Part shown: piece by piece, positions 44,218 to 53,065 of the stretch
Layout of the letters: each line of letters starts with the position of its first letter
Position numbering within the stretch: the first letter of the stretch is position 1
Source of the DNA: Rariloculus sp965263005
GTDB lineage: Bacteria; Pseudomonadota; Gammaproteobacteria; Steroidobacterales; Rariloculaceae
Length of the DNA stretch: 64,000 nucleotides
Direction: 5' to 3'
Assembly: GCF_965263005.1 (NCBI RefSeq)
Contig: NZ_OZ253579.1
Span: 806,001 to 870,000, forward strand
Position numbers and translations under genes: made by a program
The notes under the pieces: model-generated
Databases searched by the model: none
What the model was told of the DNA's origin: nothing
What the model saw: only the letters and a program-made list of their open reading frames with translations

Positions 44218-45441
44218 TTACTGAGCAGTCTCTCCTGTTGTGGATGTCACGGGTGGGTTGATCCAGACGGCTTGGGGAAGGGGATCGGGTTTTGGGATGC
44301 CTCGAACGAAGCGTTGGGGATGACGGGTCCAGGCGGCTTGAAGGGTGCGGCCGCGCTGGTCCAGCACGCTCTGGGTTCGATGATGATGGACGTCGTCCGG
44401 GGTGAGCATCGCGATCCCGCCATGGCGATGCTCGGTGTTGTACCAAGGGAAGAACGTCCGGCAGAAGGCGATCGCGGCGGTGATGTCGTGGAAGCGGCCA
44501 GGGAAGCCGGGGTGGTACTTCAGGGTCTTGAACTGCGCCTCGGAGAACGGGTTGTCGTCGGACACCTGGGGGCGGCTCAGTGAGCGGGTCACGCCGAGAT
44601 CGGCGAGCAGTTGTGCGGTGCACTTGCTGGTCATCGGCGCGCCGCGGTCGGAGTGCAGTGTGAGCACCTGGGGCTGGACGCCCTGTTTGTGGCAGGACTC
44701 TTCGATGAGACGACCGGCCAGCGCCGAGTTCTCCCGGTCGGCGACCATCCAGCCGACCGCGTAGCGACTGAAGATGTCGAGCACGACGTAGAGGTAGAAG
44801 TACGTCCACTTCGTCGGCCCCAACAGCTTGGTGATATCCCAGGACCAGGTCTGGTTCGGCGCCGTGGCCACCAGCTCGGGTTTGGTGTACTGGGGATGCT
44901 CACGCTGATTGCGCCGCTCCCGGACCGGCTGATCCGCGGCCAGGATCCGATACATCGTCCGCTCCGAGCACAGGTAGTGGCCTTCGTCGAGCAGCGTCGC
45001 CACGACCTCCGCTGGCGCACGGTCAACGAAGCGTGGGCCGGCGAGCACATCGAGGACCTGCTCGCGCTCGGCTTCACACAGCGCCCGGGCGGGCGTTGAA
45101 CGGGGCTGCCGGTGCCCGGGAGTTGACCTCCGACGACGGTAGAAGGTCGCCCGCGACACGCCCAGCGCCTGGCAGGCCGGCGCCACACCGACCTGCACTG
45201 CAAGCGGTTGGGCCGCCATCAGGAGCGCGTTGCGTGTTCGAGGTTCAATCCCAGCAGCCCGGCAACTTTTCCCTGCACGTCCAGAATCGTGTGCGCGGTG
45301 TGCAACTCGTGCTCCAGACGAGCCACTTGCGCCTCCAGCGCGCGCACCTTCGCATCCAGCGGGTTGCGTTCGGCCGGTTTCGCGCCGCGCTTCTTCGCGG
45401 CCAACTCCCGCAGCGAGCCCGTGCGCCGGGCCTTGCGCCAA
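44218..45441 (-). CDS. IS3-family transposase OrfB (DDE integrase)
   Basis: 407 aa in the open frame; real homology starts around NALLMAAQPLAVQVGVAPAC (about residue 90), with the part before it overlapping OrfA. HTH_21 region VSRATFYRRRR is followed by the rve integrase core. DDE residues: Asp in QTWSWDITKLLG, Asp in LTLHSDRGAPMTS, Glu in SDDNPFSEAQFKTLKYHP. It is normally made as an OrfAB fusion by -1 frameshifting. No internal stop is seen, so the element may be active. Confidence 0.9.
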   Translation of the reverse strand: MAQGPAHGLAAGVGREEARRETGRTQPAGCEGARAGGASGSSGARVAHRAHDSGRAGKSCRAAGIEPRTRNALLMAAQPLAVQVGVAPACQALGVSRATFYRRRRSTPGHRQPRSTPARALCEAEREQVLDVLAGPRFVDRAPAEVVATLLDEGHYLCSERTMYRILAADQPVRERRNQREHPQYTKPELVATAPNQTWSWDITKLLGPTKWTYFYLYVVLDIFSRYAVGWMVADRENSALAGRLIEESCHKQGVQPQVLTLHSDRGAPMTSKCTAQLLADLGVTRSLSRPQVSDDNPFSEAQFKTLKYHPGFPGRFHDITAAIAFCRTFFPWYNTEHRHGGIAMLTPDDVHHHRTQSVLDQRGRTLQAAWTRHPQRFVRGIPKPDPLPQAVWINPPVTSTTGETAQ

Positions 45442-45701
45442 GCCGTCAGATGCGAGCTGTACAACCCCTCGCGGCGAAGCAGCCGACCCACCTCGCCGCG
45501 CTGCGTGCAGCGCTCCGCCTCCTCAAGAATCCGCAGCCGATACTCCGCGCTGAACTGGCGCCGCTTCGGCTTGGCCACGACCTCCGGGTCAGGCGTCGGT
45601 CTTGCGCGCCCGGCCCTGGGGGCCTCGTCGCTACGCTCCTCAGCCCCCAGGGCCGAATAGGAAACCTCATTCAATGTCATCGAATCTCTCTCCGCGGTCA
45701 T
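45219..45701 (-). CDS. IS3-family transposase OrfA (HTH)
   Basis: 160 aa. HTH_8-type DNA-binding protein: KRRQFSAEYRLRILEEAERC, then YSSHLTAWRKARRTGSL, and a coiled leucine-zipper stretch (DAKVRALEAQVARLEHELHTA). It recognises the element ends and overlaps OrfB by about 220 bp, where the -1 ribosomal frameshift would occur. Confidence 0.88.
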   Translation of the reverse strand: MTAERDSMTLNEVSYSALGAEERSDEAPRAGRARPTPDPEVVAKPKRRQFSAEYRLRILEEAERCTQRGEVGRLLRREGLYSSHLTAWRKARRTGSLRELAAKKRGAKPAERNPLDAKVRALEAQVARLEHELHTAHTILDVQGKVAGLLGLNLEHATRS

Positions 45702-45900
45702 CGGTCTTCACCTCCACCGCCCTACAGTAATTCCAAAGGTTGCTGGTGTCTCAGTGATGTTGGCAGAGAGGGCTATCCCCGGTAGCAGGCCGGCGCCGTA
45801 AACGTGTCAACTCGGCGGACCGATGTCCGCTTTTCCCCAGGGTGTCCCCTACTTGTCCCGTACAATACGCTATCGTAAACGTCTAGTCAGGCCGACAAAA

Positions 45901-45929
45901 GCGGGTTGCTCCCGTGGGGAGTAACCCGC
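45901..45929. terminator. Strong hairpin upstream of the SMC-like ATPase gene
   Basis: GCGGGTTGCTCCC (45901-45913) pairs with GGGAGTAACCCGC (45917-45929), a 13-bp stem with one G-U pair and a 3-nt loop. It is preceded by ACAAAA and followed by ATTTATTTG, so it could stop transcription in either direction or attenuate the operon that starts at 45962. Confidence 0.6.
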
Positions 45930-45961
45930 ATTTATTTGTGGCGAATTTTTTTGAGGTCTTA

Positions 45962-48556
45962 GTGACGGTCCTACATGAAATTCTAGAGTGGTCGCGTGCG
46001 CGCCCGGCCTGGCAACGTGACGCGTTGCGGCGGTTGGTTCAGAACAGCGAGCTTTCGGAGGCCGATATCCGCGAGCTCGTGGAACTGTGCAAAGTCGAGT
46101 ACGGGCTGGCCGAAGAACAGGAAGCTGTTCCGCTAACTGAGGATCGCTTACCCGATAAGCGTAACGCTGCAACTGCCGTCTCGCTTGTATCAATATTTCA
46201 TCACCGCGGCGTCAATGCACTTGCGGAAGGCCAAACTCTCAAATTTGCTCCGAACCTCACGGTCGTCTACGGCGACAATGCGGCCGGAAAGACCGGCTAT
46301 ATCCGCATCCTCAAGAGTGCATGCCGTGCCCGCGGACAGGAGGAAATCCTCGGCAATGTCGTTTCGGGCACCACTCCGTTTACTCCCGTCGTGGCGATCA
46401 AGTACCAAGTCGGGGACGAGGATGTACCACGGGAATGGTCGGGGCAGGAGGAGGATCAGTTCATCGCCCGTGTGAGCATTTTCGATACACATTGCGCTGC
46501 CGTCTACCTCATGGAAAAAACGGATGTAGCCTTCCGACCCTTTGGACTGGACCTTTTCGATAAGCTGGTTAAAGCATGCAAGGCTGTGCGAAAGCAACTC
46601 GAAAACGAACAGCGTGCGTTAGCGTCAAACTCCCTTGCAATCTTGCAAACGCAAGTTCCTATGGGTACTACTGTTTCCAAATTGCTTGCAAATATCACAT
46701 CACTCACCAAGCCCGAGAGAGTGCTGCAACTATCATGTCTCTCAAACGGAGAGGAAGCCCGTCTCCGGCTACTGGAAAAATCAATTCTAGATTTGCAGGC
46801 GAACGACTCTCAGAAGCTGAACCAGCAGCTCACCCTTCGTGCCGGACGGGTCAGGACATTGGCCCAACATGTGAATCTTGTCGAAGAAACACTCTCAAAC
46901 GGGGCTGTTGACGCAGTTTTCGAGTCTAGAAATCAATTGCGCCGCAAGAACGAGGAGGCACAGAGACTACGGGAAACAACGTTTCGCGCAGAAATGTTGG
47001 ACGGGACAGGCTCAGAGCCATGGACTCTGCTTTGGGAGTCCGCACGCGAATTTTCACAGAAACTAGCCTATGCCGATCTGCCTTTCCCGGTGGTCGACGA
47101 GGGTGCGCATTGCGTACTGTGCCAGCAGGACCTCGGCCACGACGCCCGTCTCCGCCTGATGCAGTTCGAGAAGTTCGTCGTCTCGACGACCGAACAAGAA
47201 GTCCGGCACGCTAGAGCATCCTTCGCTAGAACCCGAACGACCATCAAGGATTTCGAGGTTTTGCCTGAGCGCATAAGTGAGACGTTGAAGGAAGTCCGTA
47301 TCGAACACCCGGCTGCGTCTGAAGCTATTGGTGCGGCGCTTTCGACCGCCGAAGATCGGCGAAGTGCCATCACACTTGCTTTGAGTGAAGATCGAAACCT
47401 TTCTGAGACGTGCCCCTTATTGATATCTGTCCGAGGCGAGATCGACGCTCTTGTGCACCAGATCGAGGGACGCCTAAAAACGCTGTGTACAAACACGACA
47501 GATGAGGCGAAAAAACTCATAACCGAAGAGTTACAGGAATTACAGGCTCGCAAGCTGCTTGCGCGGCACAAACAGCTTGTCCTCGACGAGATAGAACGGA
47601 AACGAAAATATGCCGCCTACGGCCTTTGTATTGGCGATACCAGGACACACGCGATCACGATGAAGAGCACGGCCGTTACGCGCCAAGCAGTCACGCAAAC
47701 GCTCAAACAGAGTTTTCAGGACGAGCTATCACGCCTCAATTTCCAGCATGTCGAAGTTGAAATCAGCGAAGTCGGCGGTGCGGAGGGTGTGCTGTACCAC
47801 AAGCTAGTCCTAACGCGCGCCCCGGGAGTCGAATTGCCGCGAGTGGTCAGCGAAGGAGAACAGCGCTGCCTCTCCATTGCCGCATTTTTCGCTGAGCTGA
47901 GTACTGCCGACGAGCCTTCGGGAATTGTATTTGACGACCCTGTGTCTTCACTAGATTACAGGTGGCGCGAAGACGTCGCGCGTCGGCTAGTAGAAGAGGC
48001 AAAGACACGGCAGGTCATCGTGTTCACACATGATGTGGTATTTCTCCTCCTCTTAAAGCAGTTTGCCGGCGAGGAGGGTGTTACACAGCTTGACCAGCAC
48101 GTCCGCCAACTCGCAATTGGCGCGGGCGTCTGCGCAGAGGAGCTGCCGTGGGTCGCCCTCAAAGTTTCAAAACGCATTGGCCATCTGAATAAGCTATTTC
48201 ACGTTGTGGAGAAACTCCATCGCGAAGGTCACCAAGCTGCATACGAAAAGGAAGCGAGCGTAATCTATGGTCTTCTCCGGGAGGCTTGGGAACGTGGCGT
48301 AGAAGAAGTGCTTATCAGCGGTGTCGTGGAACGGTACAGAGCGGGAATACAAACGCAGCAGGTGACCTTGATTGCGGACATCACAGCAGAAGACTGCAAG
48401 GCAGTAGAAATTGCGATAACGAAGTGCTCAAGATGGCTGCCGGGCCACGACCAAGCCCCGGCGGCTCAGGCCAACTTCCCAGCGCCTTCTGCCCTCAAGG
48501 CGGATATCGACGCATTAGCGGGTTGGGTCAACGCGATTCGGAAACGGCGCGGATAG
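45962..48556 (+). CDS. SMC/RloC-like ABC ATPase with CxxC hook, first gene of an McrBC operon
   Basis: 864 aa from the GTG at 45962, which has GAGG 6 nt upstream; the frame is open from 45914 but runs through a hairpin. Walker A is VVYGDNAAGKTG (about residues 100-111). A long central region rich in charged helices contains HCVLCQQDLG (about 382-391), a CxxC like a Rad50/RloC zinc hook. The ABC signature is SEGEQRCLSIA (about 629), Walker B is IVFDDPVSSLD (about 655-665), and the H-loop is VIVFTHD (about 684-690). It resembles AAA_13/RloC-type ATPases that sense or cut nucleic acid, but I see no HNH or anticodon nuclease domain at the C-terminus. The McrB gene follows in the same direction after 76 bp, so it is probably part of the same defence operon. 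Confidence 0.82.
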   Translation: MTVLHEILEWSRARPAWQRDALRRLVQNSELSEADIRELVELCKVEYGLAEEQEAVPLTEDRLPDKRNAATAVSLVSIFHHRGVNALAEGQTLKFAPNLTVVYGDNAAGKTGYIRILKSACRARGQEEILGNVVSGTTPFTPVVAIKYQVGDEDVPREWSGQEEDQFIARVSIFDTHCAAVYLMEKTDVAFRPFGLDLFDKLVKACKAVRKQLENEQRALASNSLAILQTQVPMGTTVSKLLANITSLTKPERVLQLSCLSNGEEARLRLLEKSILDLQANDSQKLNQQLTLRAGRVRTLAQHVNLVEETLSNGAVDAVFESRNQLRRKNEEAQRLRETTFRAEMLDGTGSEPWTLLWESAREFSQKLAYADLPFPVVDEGAHCVLCQQDLGHDARLRLMQFEKFVVSTTEQEVRHARASFARTRTTIKDFEVLPERISETLKEVRIEHPAASEAIGAALSTAEDRRSAITLALSEDRNLSETCPLLISVRGEIDALVHQIEGRLKTLCTNTTDEAKKLITEELQELQARKLLARHKQLVLDEIERKRKYAAYGLCIGDTRTHAITMKSTAVTRQAVTQTLKQSFQDELSRLNFQHVEVEISEVGGAEGVLYHKLVLTRAPGVELPRVVSEGEQRCLSIAAFFAELSTADEPSGIVFDDPVSSLDYRWREDVARRLVEEAKTRQVIVFTHDVVFLLLLKQFAGEEGVTQLDQHVRQLAIGAGVCAEELPWVALKVSKRIGHLNKLFHVVEKLHREGHQAAYEKEASVIYGLLREAWERGVEEVLISGVVERYRAGIQTQQVTLIADITAEDCKAVEIAITKCSRWLPGHDQAPAAQANFPAPSALKADIDALAGWVNAIRKRRG

Positions 48557-48632
48557 AACGCGAAGGCCAGAGCACATTGGTACACGTCAGCATCATACAG
48601 GGGCTACAAGACGCTTGGGCAGGGGGTTATCG

Positions 48633-50852
48633 ATGATCGAAGCTCGGTGGGATTATTACCTCAGAAAAGCAAGACAGCAGATTGAGGACGGAACGCTAGA
48701 TGAAGACGAGGGATATAAGGCGGAGCTCGGGAGGACAGTCACTAAGGCCCGGGATGCGCTACTCGCCAATGACGAAAACTGGTCGAACCTCGTTAAGGAC
48801 GCGATCACACACAAGAAAAACAACCTAATCAACCCGCGCTCGTACGGAAAAGACCAAGACAGTAATCAGACGAAGGTTATACGCTGGATTGACGACAGCC
48901 TCGATCAGGCGCGTGACGCGTTGCTGGAGTTGTGGGCCGAAGACGAGAGGGAGCCCGTCGATCGCGTTCGCGCGTTCAATGCCAAGCTTCCTGAAGACGC
49001 ATTCAGCAAAGGAAGCACGAGCCCCCGGCTGGATGTGGCGTCATACCTAATGATGGGGCGTGATCCCGATCGGTTTCCCCAGTGCAGGTTGAGCAGTTTC
49101 CACTCCACTTACAAACGGCTGGGCTATCCACGATCTGACGCCGGGGACGTAGCTGGCGAGTATAAGCACGCCCTTGAATTTCTCGATCATCTCCAGACCG
49201 AGGCAGAAAAAAGGGGCATGAAGAGGCCCAGCACGCGCCTTGACGCCCAGTCTGTGGTGTGGTCTCTGAAGGATCTATCTCTCGATGAATCGACGGGCCG
49301 TGGGTCAGCTGACGATAATCGTGCGCATAGCGAGGTAAACGCGGCCTTTGTGTCTCCACATGCGCTCAACACGATACTGTACGGGCCACCTGGCACGGGA
49401 AAGACCTATGCCACCGTCCGTCGCTGCGTTGAGATCTGCGACGGCAAGCCGCCACCCAATGTCGATGCGCTTCGCGCCCGCTACGGGGAGTTAATGGATG
49501 AAGGGCGGATTGAGTTTGTCACGTTCCATCAATCCTACGGCTACGAGGAGTTTGTCGAGGGACTTCGCCCGATCGCCGACGAAGCGGGCGGTGGTAGTTT
49601 GCGGCTCGCCGTAAAGGAGGGGATCCTCAAACGAATAGCGGAACGAGCACGAAAAATTCCGGAGATCGGGGGACGCCGCATCTTAAAGATGTCACTAGGC
49701 GACCCGAAATCCCGGGGCGGAACACCACATGGAGACGCCATATTTGCAGACTGCATCGACTCCGGTTGCGTGCTGCTTGAGTACGGCGGGGACATCGACT
49801 GGTCGGACAGTCGTTACGAAGCATGGGGTGAAATTTGGGAGCGCTGGCTTCTGGAACGGAATCCGGATGCCACTGTATACGACACCGACATTCAGGCGAT
49901 GTGGCGTTTCCGCATAGACATGAGGCCCGGGGACATCGTGGTGGTTTCGGACGGATACCGGCATTTCCGCGCCGTAGGCGAGATAACAGGCGACTATGAG
50001 TTCGAGCGGCGTGAAGACGGCTTTCACCACCGCCGTGCCGTGGAGTGGCTCTGGCACGTCCGCGAGCGGGCTGGCGAACCAGTGTCGGTGTTTAAGTCGG
50101 GCATCTTCCAATGGCGACCGGTCAATATCTTGAAGCCCGAAAATCCAGCGGGGCTCAATCCCTACCTACGTGGAATCGGCGAAATCAGTAGGATACGACC
50201 CCATGTGCTTGTTATCGACGAGATCAACCGAGCCAACATATCCAAGGTGATGGGCGAATTGATCACACTGCTTGAGGAGGATAAGCGTGAAGGCGCCGAG
50301 AACGAAGTGACCGTCACTCTTCCCTATTCGGACAAGCAATTCACACTCCCCGCGAACCTTCATATCGTCGGCACGATGAACACCGCCGACCGCTCTATAG
50401 CACTGCTCGATACAGCGTTGCGCCGCCGTTTTCGGTTCGAGGAAATGTCACCCGAACCGGACCTCCTGAAAGAGGCAAGTGAACGAACGGGCGTGGATCT
50501 TCCACGTGTACTCCGAGCAATGAACGAGCGTCTCGAATACCTCGTCGACCGCGATCATCTTCTCGGCCACGCCTGGTTCATGAATTCTGAAACTCGCGAG
50601 GACGTCGACGATGCAATGCGCCACAAGATCATCCCGCTGATCGCCGAGTATTTTTACGACGACTGGAGCAAGGTGCAGGCCGTGCTGGGTGGAAAAGATC
50701 ATTTCGTGGATAGACGGCGGCTCAATGCTCCCCCTGGACTTGAGGCGAACATGGGTGAAGATCGCTATCGGTGGACAGTAAGGGAGGCGTTCGCCGAAGA
50801 TGCATACGAGCGTCTGGTCGGGTCTGGCACGCAAGGCGAAAGCAGCGAGTGA
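48633..50852 (+). CDS. McrB-type AAA+ GTPase with a PUA/EVE-like insert
   Basis: 739 aa from ATG 48633 with AGGGGG 7 nt upstream. Motor subunit of a type IV modification-dependent restriction system. The N-terminal about 240 residues are helical and lack the E. coli McrB methylcytosine-binding domain. Walker A GPPGTGKTYAT lies at about 250-260. The fold is then interrupted by about 140 residues (roughly 350-492), with SLGDPKSRGGTPHGDAIFAD, RYEAWGEIWERWL and MRPGDIVVVSDGYRHFRAVG. These look like a PUA/EVE-type modified-base reader. The AAA+ part resumes with Walker B LVIDEINRANISK (about 525) and the McrB signature VGTMNTADRSIALLDTALRR. The stop overlaps the McrC GTG start. Confidence 0.9.
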   Translation: MIEARWDYYLRKARQQIEDGTLDEDEGYKAELGRTVTKARDALLANDENWSNLVKDAITHKKNNLINPRSYGKDQDSNQTKVIRWIDDSLDQARDALLELWAEDEREPVDRVRAFNAKLPEDAFSKGSTSPRLDVASYLMMGRDPDRFPQCRLSSFHSTYKRLGYPRSDAGDVAGEYKHALEFLDHLQTEAEKRGMKRPSTRLDAQSVVWSLKDLSLDESTGRGSADDNRAHSEVNAAFVSPHALNTILYGPPGTGKTYATVRRCVEICDGKPPPNVDALRARYGELMDEGRIEFVTFHQSYGYEEFVEGLRPIADEAGGGSLRLAVKEGILKRIAERARKIPEIGGRRILKMSLGDPKSRGGTPHGDAIFADCIDSGCVLLEYGGDIDWSDSRYEAWGEIWERWLLERNPDATVYDTDIQAMWRFRIDMRPGDIVVVSDGYRHFRAVGEITGDYEFERREDGFHHRRAVEWLWHVRERAGEPVSVFKSGIFQWRPVNILKPENPAGLNPYLRGIGEISRIRPHVLVIDEINRANISKVMGELITLLEEDKREGAENEVTVTLPYSDKQFTLPANLHIVGTMNTADRSIALLDTALRRRFRFEEMSPEPDLLKEASERTGVDLPRVLRAMNERLEYLVDRDHLLGHAWFMNSETREDVDDAMRHKIIPLIAEYFYDDWSKVQAVLGGKDHFVDRRRLNAPPGLEANMGEDRYRWTVREAFAEDAYERLVGSGTQGESSE

Positions 50853-52108
50853 TTGGCCAAGCCGTTTCCAAAACCATCCGAGAGTGGGACCACCTGCCCA
50901 TTGGGGAGAATGGGGTAGCGCCGGGAGTTGCCGCACGGCTGCACGCGCTGGCTGAGCGCGAGACTCAAAGACTGCGTGTTCCGCAGCCGATTCTGACAAG
51001 GACAGCTCAACCGAGTCTGCGTGCCGGACAGGTAGTAGGCGTATTAGCAATCCCGGGCGCAAGTGTGGAAATTCTGCCCAAGATTGATGGCGAAGGCGAT
51101 GGCGCAGTCCGACACGCGCTTACCCGCATGCTGGGTGTCGTGTGGAATCTTCGCATCGCGGAAAACGAGCCAGCGTCGATCGCGACCCAGCGGGAAACCT
51201 TGCTGGAGATCATCATACGGCTGTTCACGGATCGCTTGCTTGTCGCCGTGAGGCGCGGACTGCCCCACCGCTACCGCCTCAGGGAAGACGACCTACCGGT
51301 GTTACGAGGCAAGCTAAATGTCCATCGTCAACTTGTGCGCCTTACCGTTCGAAGTGATCGGCTGGCATGCCAGTACGACGAGTTGTCCGTGGACACGCCA
51401 CTAAACCGTGTGCTCAAGGCGGCAGTAAAGCGATTAATGGCAGCCTCGCTTTCCGCACCAAACCAGCGCAGGCTTGGGGAACTAGCGGCCCGTTTCGAGT
51501 TCGTCGGCGACAGTCCGAATCCAATGCGGGAGCGTGTGAGTCTGGATCGAACAAACAGCGCGTTTCATCGTCTCCATGACTTGGCCCGACTGTGTCTTGC
51601 CGGGGATTGGCAAAGTACGATGATTGGCAAGAGAGCGGGATTTGGGCTTCTCTTTCCCATGAATGACCTATTCGAAGAGTTCGTCGGCCGGAGCATGAAG
51701 GCCGCACTTGCCCCAGGAGTCGTCCATCTCCAACACACCGGTCACTACGCCCTTGCGAGCCGAGAACGGCGGCTCTTCGCGCTACGGCCGGACATCGCTG
51801 TGGATGGCAACATAGTGATCGATACGAAGTGGAAAATGCTAAAGCCCGACGAACCGGGCTATGGCGTAAATCAGTCAGATGTTTACCAGATGCTCGCCTA
51901 CGCTCGGGCCTACGATGCCCGCCGCGTAGTGCTCCTCTATCCTTGGCACGCGGGTCTTGAGCCAGCGGGGGTCTGCCGGCGCTGGCGAGTCGACGGAACT
52001 TCTACGATCTTTGACATCGCGACCGTAGACGTCGGCGAACCGGATCGGGTTCCGGAAGTTCTAATGGACATTGTGAACACTCCCGGAAGTATCCTCGGCT
52101 CGCCATGA
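50849..52108 (+). CDS. McrC-type PD-(D/E)XK nuclease subunit
   Basis: 419 aa from the GTG at 50849, which overlaps the McrB stop (GTGA). McrC is the nuclease partner that stimulates McrB GTPase. The N-terminal beta-rich domain (VVGVLAIPGASVEILPKID) leads to the conserved CQYDELSVDTPLNRVLKAA segment, and the nuclease motif is LRPDIAVDGNIVIDTKWK with catalytic Asp and Asp-x-Lys, followed by DVYQMLAYARAY. Complete and typical in length. Last gene of the ATPase-McrB-McrC operon. Confidence 0.93.
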   Translation: MIGQAVSKTIREWDHLPIGENGVAPGVAARLHALAERETQRLRVPQPILTRTAQPSLRAGQVVGVLAIPGASVEILPKIDGEGDGAVRHALTRMLGVVWNLRIAENEPASIATQRETLLEIIIRLFTDRLLVAVRRGLPHRYRLREDDLPVLRGKLNVHRQLVRLTVRSDRLACQYDELSVDTPLNRVLKAAVKRLMAASLSAPNQRRLGELAARFEFVGDSPNPMRERVSLDRTNSAFHRLHDLARLCLAGDWQSTMIGKRAGFGLLFPMNDLFEEFVGRSMKAALAPGVVHLQHTGHYALASRERRLFALRPDIAVDGNIVIDTKWKMLKPDEPGYGVNQSDVYQMLAYARAYDARRVVLLYPWHAGLEPAGVCRRWRVDGTSTIFDIATVDVGEPDRVPEVLMDIVNTPGSILGSP

Positions 52109-52116
52109 CCGGGTCA

Positions 52117-52368
52117 CTAGGCCGAGACTACAAGGAAACGCAATAGTCGATAAACGCTTGGACCCGACTCGACATCAGTTCTCGATGACTGAACGCTAAC
52201 TGCCGATTCGCCCTCCATGATCGTGCCCGCGCGGGTGCGGCTGAGCCAGTTGAAGCCGTGGAAAACTTCCACGCGGTTTGGTAGCCGCTCGACCAGGGCT
52301 CGGGCGACGGTGCGCTCGCCGGGGTTGTTGATCTCGGCGGGGTCGAGGGCGGGGAAGAGTTTAGCCAT
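52117..52368 (-). pseudogene. N-terminal remnant of a NERD-domain protein
   Basis: 83 aa. MAKLFPALDPAEINNPGERT and LPNRVEVFHGFNWLSRTRAG match the start of nuclease-related (NERD) domains, often joined to UvrD/REP-type helicases. After GTIMEGES the sequence diverges and stops, so the catalytic Asp-Glu-x-Lys part is lost. It converges on McrC, suggesting that insertion of the McrBC operon replaced the rest of this gene. Confidence 0.65.
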
Positions 52369-52451
52369 GCGGTAGATTCAAGTTATCCATCGGCACATTC
52401 AAGTGGCGTCGCTGCGCGAGGCGTAGGGCGTCGTTGGTATCCGGGCCCGGG

Positions 52452-52955
52452 TCACTGTTCTCCCCGGATCGTGGCGAGTGCTTCGGCCGCAGGATCGGCC
52501 AAGCTTTGCGGGCAGTTATCGCGGATCCATTCGAGATTTCTCACCGCCCTCTGTTCCCTGAATTCGCCGAGTTGCCAGATGATCGTCCGGGCCAAGCTGT
52601 TCCCCAGCGGATACGAGTCCTTCGCGACGTGTTCGAATATGGACCCGAGCAAGCCGAGCAGGTGTTGGCGGATATCCTCGGAATCCGGCGAGGGCTTCCA
52701 GACACATCGTGGTTTCTCCGAAGCGATGCCGTCGAACCCGCCATGGCGCATCACCGGACCGATAGGGATAGGATCACGCTCAGGACGTCGATGCGGATGG
52801 TTGGCGCAGTAGGTGTAGAAGGGATCCTCAATGGCCAGATCCCTGATCTCACGGTGGGGCGACAACGACTTGTCGGCATTTCCCGACCCACGTTTCCCAC
52901 GATTCCTTCGATTGAACCAGCACGTTCCGCAGCAGTCTGACCCTCCGTTGGGCAT
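52452..52955 (-). CDS. Cys/His-rich hypothetical protein (MPNGGSDCCGTCWFN type)
   Basis: 167 aa. Begins MPNGGSDCCGTCWFNRRNRG, with further Cys and His in FYTYCANHPHRRP, suggesting one small zinc-binding site. The C-terminal half (IRQHLLGLLGSIFEHVAKDS, NSLARTIIWQLGEFREQRAV, NLEWIRDNCPQSLADPAAEA) is helical and HEAT-like. Similar proteins of unknown function occur widely. It is separated from its neighbours by about 85-110 bp on each side; no operon is evident. Confidence 0.65.
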   Translation of the reverse strand: MPNGGSDCCGTCWFNRRNRGKRGSGNADKSLSPHREIRDLAIEDPFYTYCANHPHRRPERDPIPIGPVMRHGGFDGIASEKPRCVWKPSPDSEDIRQHLLGLLGSIFEHVAKDSYPLGNSLARTIIWQLGEFREQRAVRNLEWIRDNCPQSLADPAAEALATIRGEQ

Positions 52956-53065
52956 GGCTCAACCCGCAGACCCAGAAATTGCGCAACCTGGCGTCACATC
53001 GCGGCATCCCATAGCGGCAACAGTGGGAGTCAGCCCTTGATCGTCTCCGCTGTCAAAGAAAGCGT

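Larger units (their letters stand above)
44185..45765 (-). mobile_element. IS3-family insertion sequence (about 1.58 kb)
   Basis: Two overlapping transposase frames are flanked by imperfect terminal inverted repeats: TGTCAACGACTTTGAGACAC at the left end (44185) and, read inward from the right end (45765), TGCCAACATCACTGAGACAC, with 15 of 20 positions identical. Both ends start with TG as is usual for IS3 elements. No 3-4 bp target duplication is evident (left flank AACC, right flank GAGA), so one side may have been rearranged after insertion. Confidence 0.85.

Noticed and set aside
44181..45769. Target-site duplication of the IS3-type element
   Set aside because: Flanks AACC and GAGA do not match at 3 or 4 bp.
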